From NCBI GenBank assembly GCA_965217565.1, contig CBDCIS010000010.1, positions 396,653-460,652 on the forward strand: a stretch of DNA of 64,000 nt, written 5' to 3'. Positions 16,471-24,421 of this stretch are shown in pieces. Made by a program: the position numbers and the translations under genes. Under the pieces are notes generated by a model, which ran no database searches, was not told where the DNA came from, and worked only from the letters and a program-made list of their open reading frames with translations. Positions within the stretch are counted from its first letter, which is position 1; every line of letters begins with the position of its first letter. Origin of the DNA: CBDCIS01 sp965217565 (GTDB lineage: Bacteria > Chloroflexota > Dehalococcoidia > Lucifugimonadales > CATOSD01).

Positions 16471-16589
16471 CTACAGCGTGGGCGCATTCAGCCCCGATAT
16501 ACCTTTGAAGCGAGTCTGAGGCTTTAGGCGGACTTAAGGATCATCCTCACGTCCCCTTCTGGCTCGCTTCGAGGGTTGACACGCTGTAG
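16471..16589 (+). ncRNA. Structured RNA region between transposase and cargo genes
   Basis: Three nested helices can be drawn by eye: CTACAGCGTG (16471-16480) with CACGCTGTAG (16580-16589), 10 perfect pairs; GAAGCGAG (16507-16514) with CTCGCTTC (16563-16570), 8 perfect pairs; and an inner arm in which GGAC pairs with GTCC around AGGA-TCA-TCCT. The result is a long branched rod of about 119 bases. It lies 40 bases ahead of the TM2 gene start, so it could be a leader element, or a DNA or RNA site used by the transposon. The sequence is not a known riboswitch that I recognise. No T-run follows, so it is not a simple terminator. The strand is assumed from the downstream gene. Confidence 0.55.
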
Positions 16590-16629
16590 CAAGTGGTCTA
16601 GCCGTCTTAGTCAGAAGGGGGCATCCAAC

Positions 16630-17487
16630 TTGCACAAGCCTATCAAGCATCGGGTCGGCGTCTATATCCTCCTTTCCCTTATCCCCGCCGTCATCATCAT
16701 TCTTACAGCTGTGGGGCTAAGCGGCCCTGACTTTGACAATACGCCCTTTGCCGTTTCAGCTATAGGCCTACTGTCCGTGCTCTACTTCATGGTGGCTATC
16801 ATCAGCAGTCCTGCTTTGATTTTATGGGGCAGCATTGAGACCAAACGCACCTATCGGGCAGCCCAACGATATGCTGAGCTTAACGGCTGGCATCCTATCT
16901 CCCGTACAACTTGGCGCAACCGAAAACGCAATCAGATGGCCCTCTCCGTGCATCAAGCCTTCAACAAGCGGACATACATCCTCACTATAGAGGAGAACGG
17001 GGAAACCACTACCATAGACGAATTTGAAACTCCGGTATGGGCACTTCAGTTCGGGGATTGGCTTTGGGAACAGCTACTAGAAGTCAACACTACACCGGAC
17101 AAAGCAGAAGTCGCAGAAAAGCGGGCAGAGTGGGAAACTACCGCACTAGCGATTATCCCTCACGCGCCAACCCTGTCAGATCGAGGAGAACGATGGCAAA
17201 TGCGTCCAGACATTTTAGAACCTCTTCGCCCCCACTACTCAATGCCAACCAAAACCAGGGTAACTGCCGCACTATTGGCAATCTTGCTCGGATCATTAGG
17301 AATACACAAATTCTATCTCGGACATACCGGACTGGGCATTCTCTACATTGTCATATCAATACTGACAGCTTGGATGCTTGCAATACCAACTGTCTTGGTA
17401 AGCATAGTGGAAGGAGTAATCTATCTCTCAAGATCCGATGAGGAATTTCAGTACATATACGTTCAACAACGAAAATCAATGTTCTAA
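16630..17487 (+). CDS. TM2-domain membrane protein
   Basis: About 285 residues from TTG 16630, which has a G-rich AAGGGGG 8 bases upstream. Two N-terminal transmembrane helices are followed by a soluble central part (about residues 65-185), then a C-terminal TM2 domain: KTRVTAALLAILLGSLGIHK, FYLGHTGLG, a second helix, and an acidic patch RSDEEFQ. TM2 domains are small two-helix units of unclear function. It is the largest cargo gene in the transposon and is preceded by the folded RNA region. No enzymatic motif is visible in the middle part. Confidence 0.75.
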   Translation: MHKPIKHRVGVYILLSLIPAVIIILTAVGLSGPDFDNTPFAVSAIGLLSVLYFMVAIISSPALILWGSIETKRTYRAAQRYAELNGWHPISRTTWRNRKRNQMALSVHQAFNKRTYILTIEENGETTTIDEFETPVWALQFGDWLWEQLLEVNTTPDKAEVAEKRAEWETTALAIIPHAPTLSDRGERWQMRPDILEPLRPHYSMPTKTRVTAALLAILLGSLGIHKFYLGHTGLGILYIVISILTAWMLAIPTVLVSIVEGVIYLSRSDEEFQYIYVQQRKSMF

Positions 17488-17500
17488 GGAGCTAAACCCT

Positions 17501-17563
17501 ATGCCTGTCCCTCTACTCATAATCGCAGCCGTCATCTACATCATCTACATTCTCGTTACGTAG
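17501..17563 (+). CDS. 20-residue membrane micropeptide
   Basis: ATG 17501 opens MPVPLLIIAAVIYIIYILVT, almost entirely hydrophobic, enough for one membrane helix. AAGGAG lies 8 bases upstream, and the stop codon TAG is followed at once by GGAGG, which serves as the ribosome-binding site for the next gene. It sits 13 bases after the TM2 gene. A similar stretch (GCTAAA-n-CCTATGCCTGT) recurs near the left end at about 14410-14427. It is far too short for family assignment; the ribosome-binding site and position in the operon are the support. Confidence 0.5.
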   Translation: MPVPLLIIAAVIYIIYILVT

Positions 17564-17572
17564 GAGGCCCCC

Positions 17573-17803
17573 TTGCCAGCCAACAATAGATTCAGCGATA
17601 ATCCCTTTAGGGACCCCAACCTCACCCCTGAACAGGTGGAACGGATCGAGAAACGCAACGAAGCTCTACGCATCTACCGAGAGACAGGAGATAGAGGACC
17701 GGCAGTCGAGGCAGGACTGTTTCCGTCTAAGGATGAGATACCCGCACAAGTCGTATGTCCTAACTGCGGGCATCTATCGACGCCCTCAGAGAAAACTACC
17801 TGA
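17573..17803 (+). CDS. Small cargo protein with C-terminal Cys pair
   Basis: Seventy-six residues from a TTG start that has GTAGGAGG 4 bases upstream. The body is helical and charged (LTPEQVERIEKRNEALRIYR, then ETGDRGPAVEAGLFPSKDE), and the end carries VVCPNCGHLS, half of a zinc ribbon, which might dimerise to bind metal. No family is recognised. It forms a tight unit with the micropeptide and the TM2 gene. The 170 bp that follow hold no further gene. Confidence 0.6.
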   Translation: MPANNRFSDNPFRDPNLTPEQVERIEKRNEALRIYRETGDRGPAVEAGLFPSKDEIPAQVVCPNCGHLSTPSEKTT

Positions 17804-17973
17804 ACGCCCGTAAAACCGCTTAAATCGAACCCTGGGGGCTGCCAGGGGCATTTGTGGAGACTAGCATATCGGGGGAGCCGGAGCTTCGGACGGCCTGGTG
17901 ACGTGAAAGGTGCAACTCCTTTCCTCCCCACATTCTTTCTGTGTTAAACTCCTAACTAGAAAGGAGCATCATA

Positions 17974-18249
17974 ATGTCTTTGTATTCAAGCGACGACCCC
18001 ATATCTGAAATGATTATTGGCCTCTCAAAAGGTTGGGCGGGATCCGCGACAGAGAATCAACAATTGAAAGATGCTCTTCAGCCTTTTCTTGATGCCATTG
18101 CTTCAGGTATTGCACAAGTTGATTCAAGGCAGCCGGAAAGCTCTCTCGATCTACTGGAAACAATCGCTCAAGCTCTTTCGCCACATAGTCCTGCGTATCA
18201 TATGTACGAGCTTCTTTGTCAATCTGTTCAGAAACATCAACGTTCATAA
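17974..18249 (+). CDS. Hypothetical cargo protein at the right end
   Basis: Ninety-one residues, helical, no recognised family. AAAGGAG lies 7 bases before the ATG, a near-ideal ribosome-binding site. A minus-strand frame (18014-18247, 77 residues, acidic and helical) covers almost the same bases and also has AGGAGG 5 bases before its ATG. Both look protein-like; the minus frame has more guanine in first codon position, the plus frame is longer and shares direction with the preceding cargo genes. The choice of strand is uncertain. Confidence 0.45.
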   Translation: MSLYSSDDPISEMIIGLSKGWAGSATENQQLKDALQPFLDAIASGIAQVDSRQPESSLDLLETIAQALSPHSPAYHMYELLCQSVQKHQRS

Positions 18250-18296
18250 CTTCCTCCTACTCGCCGCGAAAAGAAACTCTGTGATTTCTTTCACAC

Positions 18297-18345
18297 GGCT
18301 AGAATTGTATATAAATTCCTTTTTTTGGCCTAACAAGACTGAATT
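18297..18345 (-). repeat. Right terminal inverted repeat
   Basis: Inverted partner of 14353-14406, running GGCTA, AATTGTATAT, AATTCC, a T-run, GGCC, and ending AAGACTGAATT. See the transposon entry for the alignment. Confidence 0.75.
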
Positions 18346-19335
18346 CATAACTCCTGAACCTTAGCAGACTTTGTTTCTTCTGGACGGAGGTCCCTGATGA
18401 GAAGCCCTTCACCCAAAGGCCAAAGGCCTCTCATGAGGGACCGGGACCTCAAAGAAATGCCCATCCAGCCTGGCTGTCGTTGATTCTGCACGGACACAGT
18501 ACTGCGATGGGGCCTGAAACACTTCGCCCTTCGGAGGCTAGAGGTTGAGTGGTCGCCGACGATTGGTAGCATGGCTCTTGAAGAACACGGCCGGTCCACT
18601 CCTCCTGAGCTGCTCTTGACTCCCTCCAAAAGTAGTCCAGTTGAAATGAGAAACCGTACGAAGGCAGGCGGCGGAATAGCCAGTGGCGACGTAGCGGCGG
18701 ACTGTTCACGAGATCATAGAGAAGCTTTGCGAGGCCGATAGTAGTGCTGATCCAAGAACAGAGCGTGGCTGAGGAGAAGTCGGTACAAGGGTGTCTCGAC
18801 CCACACTCGTACCATATACAAGCAAGGTTCCGGAGAGCTAGGTGCGAGTCCGCATGCAGTGATCGATGATGAAACGCATTGACATAAGGTTGAACTTGCC
18901 GCGCATACCCAGTTGGGCAAGGCGGACTCCCGTGGACACGCCAGCCCGCGATGCTATAACAAGGATCGGTCCAATGCCCGCAAAGCACGACCTAGAAGTC
19001 CCCCGACTCGTCCAAGATTACCCTAACGTCCGTGCAGACAGATGCGGTTGGTGTGAAAATGTGGTAGATTTGCCCCCAGCGGAGGCGATAGTGACTGAAC
19101 GGCTCCTCACCCTGGATAGCGTCCGCCAGATCTTTTGAGAGAACTCACAACTTGCGAAGGTTATTTGATTCGCTTGAGAAGGAACTCTCAAATGAGTTAA
19201 TAGAACGGATTCAAACACAGTGCAATCTCTCGAGGGAGAAGCTCGGTTGCTTCCTGGACAGGCAGACAGACGTCTTCCCGACCATACGCTATCCATACAT
19301 TGGAGACTGGATAATTCCCAATTGAAGGGATCGAC
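18346..19335. other. Gene-free stretch with one large hairpin
   Basis: No convincing gene is seen in about 990 bp. A strong imperfect hairpin lies at 18389-18442: GGTCCCT, ATGAGA and GCC pair with GGC, TCTCAT and AGGGACC. The frames that are open here (for example 18866-19138 plus, 18449-18988 minus) show no recognisable motif. The hairpin could be a terminator, an old element end or a folded RNA. Confidence 0.5.
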
Positions 19336-19995
19336 ATGAAACTCGGCAGACTTGTCATTCCAACCGTAGCCACTATTGCCGTGCTGCTGTTGGGTACACT
19401 CACGGGTAGATTGGTCCTCACCGGACCGATCCTGGCGACTGAACCCACGCCCATGCCGATCGAGCTCCCCGAGCCGCTGGACAAGGCGCGGCCGGTGGAG
19501 CGCTCCACGCAGGTGACCCGCTCCGAAGCGGCAGCGGCCCCGGACCAGGAGCCGGTCCGCACCTGGGAGGACGGCGACAGGACGATGAGGGTGCTGCTTC
19601 AGGGCGACCTGGCCGTCCAGAAGACTGCCGCCAACACGCCCGAGGACGTCGTGGTCTCGGAGGGGGCCGGGGATAGCGTCGTCCGGAGGCAGGCCAGGCA
19701 CGGCCCCGACGCTCACCCCGTGTTCCGCTCCGAATCGGGAGGGGGGCTGATGACGCTGCCCGGCGGCGTTCTGCTGGCCCTGGACCCCGCCTGGGACGAT
19801 GCCCAGGTCGGGGATTTCTTCTCCCACAACGACATATCGACAGACAGGACTTCTGAGCTAGGCTTCCTGCGGAACGGCTTCCTGATCGAGACCGAACCGG
19901 GCTTCCCGTCGCTGGAGCTGGCCAACGCGCTGGCCGGCCAGGACGGCGTCCTGATTTCCAGCCCCAACTGGCGGACAGAGGTTGAAGCAAAGTGA
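19336..19995 (+). CDS. Secreted propeptide-like partner of the subtilase
   Basis: A 219-residue protein with an N-terminal signal/anchor helix (IPTVATIAVLLLGTLTG), a Pro/Glu-rich low-complexity stretch and a C-terminal domain around FLRNGFLIETEPGFPSLELA and ending VLISSPNWRTEVEAK. That ending resembles the inhibitor/propeptide domain that normally precedes the catalytic domain inside S8 subtilase precursors. Its stop overlaps the GTG of the subtilase gene by 4 bases. The likely role is an intramolecular-chaperone or inhibitor function supplied in trans. This is an inference from position and motif; no catalytic residues are present. Confidence 0.75.
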   Translation: MKLGRLVIPTVATIAVLLLGTLTGRLVLTGPILATEPTPMPIELPEPLDKARPVERSTQVTRSEAAAAPDQEPVRTWEDGDRTMRVLLQGDLAVQKTAANTPEDVVVSEGAGDSVVRRQARHGPDAHPVFRSESGGGLMTLPGGVLLALDPAWDDAQVGDFFSHNDISTDRTSELGFLRNGFLIETEPGFPSLELANALAGQDGVLISSPNWRTEVEAK

Positions 19996-22900
19996 AATCC
20001 ATCTCACTCCTATCTCCCATCTCTTGTCTCCTCTTGATCGCCTTGGTCGCCCTCTGTTTCATCCTGAGCGCGGATGTCGCCGCGGCCCAGACGGCTGACG
20101 ACCACGGCGACACCTTCGCCACGGCCAGGCCCCTGTCGCTGGGGTCCTCGATGGCCGGACGCATCGAACACGGCGACGATCACGACGTCTTCAAGATCGA
20201 CCTGTCGGGCGCGTCCGGCCTCACGGACGTCTGGGCATACGCGACCGGCGAGTACGATACGGTCGGTGGCCTGTATGACAGCGACAGGGCCCTGCTCTCA
20301 TTCAGTGACGACAGCTTCCTGGCGGGCAGCCTGCGCAACTTCAGTGTGCGGAGCAGTGTGCCCCCGGGCATCTACTACGTGGTTGTCGCCAGCTTCGAGG
20401 GGGAGCCGGGGGATTACACCATACACGCCCAGGCGGTGACGGACCCGGGCAGCTCCACAGACACGGCGGCGCGCCTGGTCCTGGGCTCGCCCGCCGGGGG
20501 TACGATCGACACGCCAGAGGACGCTGACTACTTCAGGCTGTACTTCCCCGAATCGACGCACACGATCATCGAGGCCAGGACCACGAACCTGGCGCCCATC
20601 AGTGCCGACCTGCTGGACGCCCAGGGCAGGGAGATCTCCGCGAATGTCTTTCACCTGATAATAAGATTCGGCTTGCGGTTCAGGCACGGCTTCCGGATTC
20701 TGGACGACTTCGGCCCGGGCACGTACTACCTCAGGGTGACCACTCCCGCTGAGCTGGCGCCTCGTCCCGTGCCCTACACCATCTACGCCTTCGAGGATGA
20801 GGAGTACACCGAGTACACGGAGGAGTGCGAAGCCAAGACCCGCGCGTTGAACGATCCGCAGATCAACGACCCCCTGTATGCGTGCCAGTGGCACCTGGAG
20901 AGTCCTGACTACACGAACATCGACGTCGAGTCCGCCTGGGCGGAGGGCGTCAAGGGCGAGGGGGTCACCGTGGCCGTGGTGGACGACGGGCTGGACCCGG
21001 CCCACGTGGACCTCAGAGACAACGTAAGCACCGCCCTGAACTATGACTACACCGAGTCGGGGGACATCTACGACCCCTTCGAGCACCACGGGACACAGGT
21101 CTCCGGGATCATCGCGGCCCGGGACAACGCCGTCGGCGTGCGCGGCGTGGCCCCGCGAGCCACGATCTACGGGTACAACTTCCTCGCCGCACAGTCGCTC
21201 TTCGCCGAGGCGGACGCCATGAGCCGCAATGCGGTTGTGACGGCCGTGTCCAACAATAGCTGGGGGTCTCCCGACGGCCCGGAGCTAGGCTTCGCCACCT
21301 CGTTCTGGGAGATGGCCGTGAACGCGGGGATCACCGCCGGCTACGACGGGAAGGGCACCTTCTACGTCTTCAGCGGCGGCAACGGCCACCTGCTGGGAGA
21401 CGACTCGAACCTCGACGAGCTCGTCAATTACTTTGGCGTGACGGCCGTCTGCTCCGTGAACACCAGCGGCAACAGGGCCGGCTACTCGGAGATGGGCGCC
21501 AACCTGTGGGTCTGCGCCCCGTCGAACAACCGTCCGGGGCCCCTGGGCGCAACACTGGGCATTCTCACTACCGAGAACTCCGACCGCTACGTGAAGGACT
21601 TCGGCGGCACCTCCGCCGCGGCCCCGGTCGTCTCAGGCGTGGCGGTGCTGATGCGCAGCGCCAACCCGGAGCTGACCTGGCGGGACCTGAAGCTGATCCT
21701 GGCCGCCTCCGCGCTCAAGAACGACGCCGACAGCTCCGGATGGGCAGAGGGAGCCCGCAGGTATCGCTCCGCCAGCGACGCGGACCGCTATCAGTTCAAC
21801 CACGAGTACGGCTTCGGCCTGGTCGACGCCGGAGCCGCCGTCGCCCTGGCCAAGGGATGGACCAACGCTCCGGCGCTGCAGGTACGCAGGGTCGGATCGG
21901 GCGAGCTGAGCGAGCTCGTCCCCGACGCCCCGCCCACCGGCGAGCCGACGACTGTGGTCAGCGAGCTGACACTGGACACGGGCATCGGGTTCACCGAGTT
22001 CGTGGAGGTCAACGTCGCCTTCCTGCACGGCTCTTTCCGGGACCTGGATATCGAGCTGGAGTCGCCGTCGGGGGCCGTCTCCAAACTGGCGGTCCACTTC
22101 GACACCTTTACGGACTACTACGACCCATTCTTCGACTTCGTGCCGCTGCGCGGCGCGTTCCGCTTCGGCTCGGCAAGGCACCTGGGCGAAGACCCCAACG
22201 GCGTGTGGAAGCTGCGAGTGACCGACCGCATTCACGTCGTGGACGGCGCCTTCGAAGCATGGAACCTCATCGTCTATGGGCACGCGCCCACGCCCGACGC
22301 TCCGACCGTGGACTCCATCACACCCGGCCCCGGATCGTTGGCCGTTGCCTGGACCGCCCCCGTCCCGACCACCGGCTCGGAGGTAACCGCCTACGACCTG
22401 CGCCATATTCAGAGCGACGCGGACGAGATGGTGGAGTCCAACTGGACGGTTGTGGAAGAGGTCTGGACAGCGGGCGCCGGCGACCTGGAGTACGCGGTCA
22501 CCGGCCTGACCGGAGGCACAGAGTACGACGTGCAGCTCCGGGCGATCAACGAGTGGGGCGCCGGCGCCTGGTCGGCAGCCACGTCCGCGACTCCGCAGAA
22601 CGCCCTGCCTCTGTTCAATGAGGGCGCGACAACAGCCCGCTCCGTTGCCGAGAACACACCCGGGGGCGGTAACGTGGGCGACCCCGTGGCCGCCACCGAC
22701 GACGACGCGCTGGCATACACCCTCGCCGGCCCCGACGCCGCCCTGTTCGAGGTCGTCGCTGACAGCGGCCAGATCCGCGTCGGTGCGACCACCACCCTGG
22801 ACTTCGAGGACGCCGACAACCTGGACCACGAATACCAGGTCACCGTCACCGCAACTGACCCGTCCGGCGCCAGCGCCACCGTCGCAGTGACCATCGTCGT

Positions 22901-23060
22901 CACCGACCTGAGCCTGGGCGAGCCGGGCGACACATACGACACCGACCACGACGAGTTAATCGACAGGGACGAGGTCATCCAGGCTGTACATGACTACTTC
23001 GACGACCTCATCACCAGGGACGAGGTGATAGCCGTCGTCCGACTCTACCTCTTCAGATAG
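19992..23060 (+). CDS. Secreted S8 subtilase with PPC, P and FN3/cadherin-like domains
   Basis: A 1,022-residue secreted serine protease. Domains in order: signal peptide (residues 1-32), two pre-peptidase C-like domains (about 40-150 and 155-265), the peptidase S8 domain with Asp331 (VAVVDDG), His366 (EHHGTQ) and Ser541 (GGTSAAAP), a proprotein-convertase P domain (about 630-770), an FN3 domain (775-870), a cadherin-like repeat (873-975), and a tail with two EF-hand/dockerin-like half repeats (LIDRDEVIQAVHDYFDDLIT and ITRDEVIAVVRLYLF). The start is GTG, overlapping the propeptide gene. It probably degrades external protein. The catalytic domain is intact. Confidence 0.93.
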   Translation: MKSISLLSPISCLLLIALVALCFILSADVAAAQTADDHGDTFATARPLSLGSSMAGRIEHGDDHDVFKIDLSGASGLTDVWAYATGEYDTVGGLYDSDRALLSFSDDSFLAGSLRNFSVRSSVPPGIYYVVVASFEGEPGDYTIHAQAVTDPGSSTDTAARLVLGSPAGGTIDTPEDADYFRLYFPESTHTIIEARTTNLAPISADLLDAQGREISANVFHLIIRFGLRFRHGFRILDDFGPGTYYLRVTTPAELAPRPVPYTIYAFEDEEYTEYTEECEAKTRALNDPQINDPLYACQWHLESPDYTNIDVESAWAEGVKGEGVTVAVVDDGLDPAHVDLRDNVSTALNYDYTESGDIYDPFEHHGTQVSGIIAARDNAVGVRGVAPRATIYGYNFLAAQSLFAEADAMSRNAVVTAVSNNSWGSPDGPELGFATSFWEMAVNAGITAGYDGKGTFYVFSGGNGHLLGDDSNLDELVNYFGVTAVCSVNTSGNRAGYSEMGANLWVCAPSNNRPGPLGATLGILTTENSDRYVKDFGGTSAAAPVVSGVAVLMRSANPELTWRDLKLILAASALKNDADSSGWAEGARRYRSASDADRYQFNHEYGFGLVDAGAAVALAKGWTNAPALQVRRVGSGELSELVPDAPPTGEPTTVVSELTLDTGIGFTEFVEVNVAFLHGSFRDLDIELESPSGAVSKLAVHFDTFTDYYDPFFDFVPLRGAFRFGSARHLGEDPNGVWKLRVTDRIHVVDGAFEAWNLIVYGHAPTPDAPTVDSITPGPGSLAVAWTAPVPTTGSEVTAYDLRHIQSDADEMVESNWTVVEEVWTAGAGDLEYAVTGLTGGTEYDVQLRAINEWGAGAWSAATSATPQNALPLFNEGATTARSVAENTPGGGNVGDPVAATDDDALAYTLAGPDAALFEVVADSGQIRVGATTTLDFEDADNLDHEYQVTVTATDPSGASATVAVTIVVTDLSLGEPGDTYDTDHDELIDRDEVIQAVHDYFDDLITRDEVIAVVRLYLFR

Positions 23061-23102
23061 ACACCGTTCGGAGTGCCGTCGCCAGTCATCGCCTCTAGTC
23101 AT

Positions 23103-23180
23103 GGGCCGGTAGCTCAGTTTGGCCAGAGCGCCGGACTTTTCATCCGGGTGTCCTGGCTTCGAACCCTAGCCCGCCCACCA
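23103..23180 (+). tRNA. tRNA-Lys-like sequence, probably decayed
   Basis: The sequence folds as a tRNA: GGGCCGG acceptor, D arm GCTC/GAGC, anticodon stem CCGGA/TCCGG with loop CTTTTCA (anticodon TTT), T arm and CCA end. It has several faults: a C:C mismatch in the acceptor stem (GGGCCGG against CCCGCCC), mismatches in the T stem (CTGGC against CCTAG), and C instead of a purine after the anticodon. These point to a pseudogene or a recombined copy. CCCACCA at its end begins a 70-bp direct repeat, seen again at 26746. Confidence 0.5.
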
Positions 23181-23241
23181 ACGTGTTCTGTACTCATAGC
23201 TCCCCCGTTCAGGGCGACCTCGGCGTCGTCGGCCCCCCTAT
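23172..23241 (+). repeat. Direct repeat, left copy (tRNA 3' end)
   Basis: Starts with CCCACCA of the tRNA-like sequence and continues about 70 bp. It aligns with 26746-26815: the 14-base core TTCAGGGCGACCTC is identical and much of the flanking sequence is shared, with short gaps. The arrangement looks like an old attachment-site pair bracketing 3.5 kb. Confidence 0.5.
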
Positions 23242-23271
23242 GGGACTATCGTCGGGAGTGGGGATTGAGTA

Positions 23272-23400
23272 ATGGATGACTGCTCTGCCGGGCCTGACCT
23301 CGATCTCCTTGACGAGGCCTTCAACGGCGGTATCTTGCTCAAGGCGGCGCGGGCCGCCGTGAGCAAGATACTCAGGGAGAACGAGGCGTCAGAAGGGTAG
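23272..23400 (+). CDS. Possible 42-residue protein
   Basis: An ATG at 23272 opens a 42-codon frame (MDDCSAGPDLDLLDEAFNGG and so on) with a helical, charged second half (AARAAVSKILRENEA). A G-rich GGGAGTGGGG lies just upstream. No family is recognised, and a frame this short may arise by chance in GC-rich DNA. Confidence 0.28.
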   Translation: MDDCSAGPDLDLLDEAFNGGILLKAARAAVSKILRENEASEG

Positions 23401-23498
23401 CGGCCAGCCGAGTCGCGGTCGCGGGCGATCCCGCAGACACGGATACCGGCGGCAATGTCCTCGAAAGCGAGTCCCTGGGACTCGCTATTGCGGGGTGA

Positions 23499-23927
23499 TC
23501 ATCCTGAATTGGTAAAGCGGATGATCAGAGGGACTATGATCGCCGTGATTGCTAGTGTCGCGATCACCCCGGCAAAGAGAAGATAGCGAACCCCGTAATT
23601 CGACATCAGGGACGGATCGTAATACTTGTCGACTTCATTGTCACGATACATGGCGACCAGACCATCGAGAAGCATGCGACGGGTCCGCCTACCCAGGATC
23701 AATGCTGTCACTGCGACAATGTTGAGCAATACCGTCAAGACGATAAACACAGCCAATAGCAGGTCGTATGTGGTGGTAATTTCCTCTTCTGTAGCTGCCG
23801 TGGATACGCCGGAGTTGATTCCGAGGACAATGAGATTGAATATAATGGCGGTTAGCACGAAAATGGTGTCCGTGCGACTGCTCTCGCCAAGTTCGCTAAC
23901 GATATGATCATGGGCTTGACCGAGCAT
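23499..23927 (-). CDS. Three-helix membrane protein of unknown function
   Basis: A 142-residue protein with three predicted transmembrane helices: IFVLTAIIFNLIVLGI, LLLAVFIVLTVLLNIVAVTA and LFAGVIATLAITAIIVPLII. Between the second and third is a charged segment RRTRRMLLDGLVAMYRDNEV. GGAGG lies 7 bases before the ATG. No family is recognised. It stands inside the segment bracketed by the direct repeats, next to a truncated LRR gene. Confidence 0.72.
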   Translation of the reverse strand: MLGQAHDHIVSELGESSRTDTIFVLTAIIFNLIVLGINSGVSTAATEEEITTTYDLLLAVFIVLTVLLNIVAVTALILGRRTRRMLLDGLVAMYRDNEVDKYYDPSLMSNYGVRYLLFAGVIATLAITAIIVPLIIRFTNSG

Positions 23928-23954
23928 TTCAATTCCTCCGTTCGTGGTATAAAG

Positions 23955-24287
23955 CTAGACAGCTATGAAGTGGCTGGTAGGCCTGCGTAACGTGCGCCAC
24001 CGTGGCCAAGACACTCCAAGAGAGTAAGGTCTCATCAACTGGTTATCCCGGAGCCACAGCCCTTTCAGGTTGACGAGGCTGCCCAACTCCCCCGGTATCT
24101 CACCGCTCAACTGGCTAAAGTCGAGGGACAGCTCGGTGACGCGCCCGCCGCGGTCGGTGGTGACGCCGTACCATTCTCCGATTGGCCTGTTGCTTAGCCA
24201 GTTGTCGTTGCTCGTCCAGTTGGCTCCGTCCGTTGCTTCGTAGAGCGCCACCAGCTTGGCCCTAAGACGTATGATCGACTTCGACAT
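23955..24287 (-). pseudogene. Truncated leucine-rich-repeat protein
   Basis: Starts at ATG 24287 with GGGGAG 5 bases upstream and runs through the classic opening of Chloroflexota LRR proteins: LVALYEATDGANWTSNDNWL, IGEWYGVTTD and one repeat LSGEIPGELGSLVNLKGLWL. After the first repeat the sequence changes to unrelated residues (MRPYSLGVSWPRWRT) and stops, so the gene has lost its remaining repeats. It has no signal peptide. The short product may still be made, but it is probably a remnant. Confidence 0.65.
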
Positions 24288-24421
24288 TTCAACTCCCCCT
24301 GGTGCGAGATGAAGCACCAACAATCGCCTCTACGTTAGCTTTCCCCACGACACGCCGTAAGGTTCGTTTGTACCTAATTTGAGGGGTACTTTTGTATCTG
24401 TCGATGGGATACGATTGAACC

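Larger units (their letters stand above)
14353..18345. mobile_element. IS1595-type transposon with cargo genes
   Basis: A 3,993-bp unit bounded by imperfect terminal inverted repeats of about 50 bp. It contains an IS1595 (ISXO2-like) transposase, a coupled zinc-ribbon gene, a small membrane protein, a TM2-domain protein, two very small genes and a strongly folded RNA region. Both ends share the outer 11 bases (AATTCAGTCTT) and an inner block (GGAATT, ATATACAATT, TAGCC). The flanking AATT could be a target duplication or part of the repeat. Codon use is visibly more AT-rich than in neighbouring genes. Some IS1595-family elements are known to carry passenger genes, which fits this layout; the exact ends and activity are inferred. 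Confidence 0.75.

Noticed and set aside
14353..18345. A CRISPR array or known defence operon in the transposon
   Set aside because: No direct-repeat array, nuclease or helicase motif was seen; the cargo is membrane and zinc-ribbon proteins.
18449..19138. Open frames between the transposon and the subtilase locus
   Set aside because: No family motif, no good ribosome-binding site and no conservation clue; likely chance frames.
21506..22949. Long frames on both strands inside the subtilase gene
   Set aside because: They are high-GC shadows of a gene with intact domains and catalytic residues.
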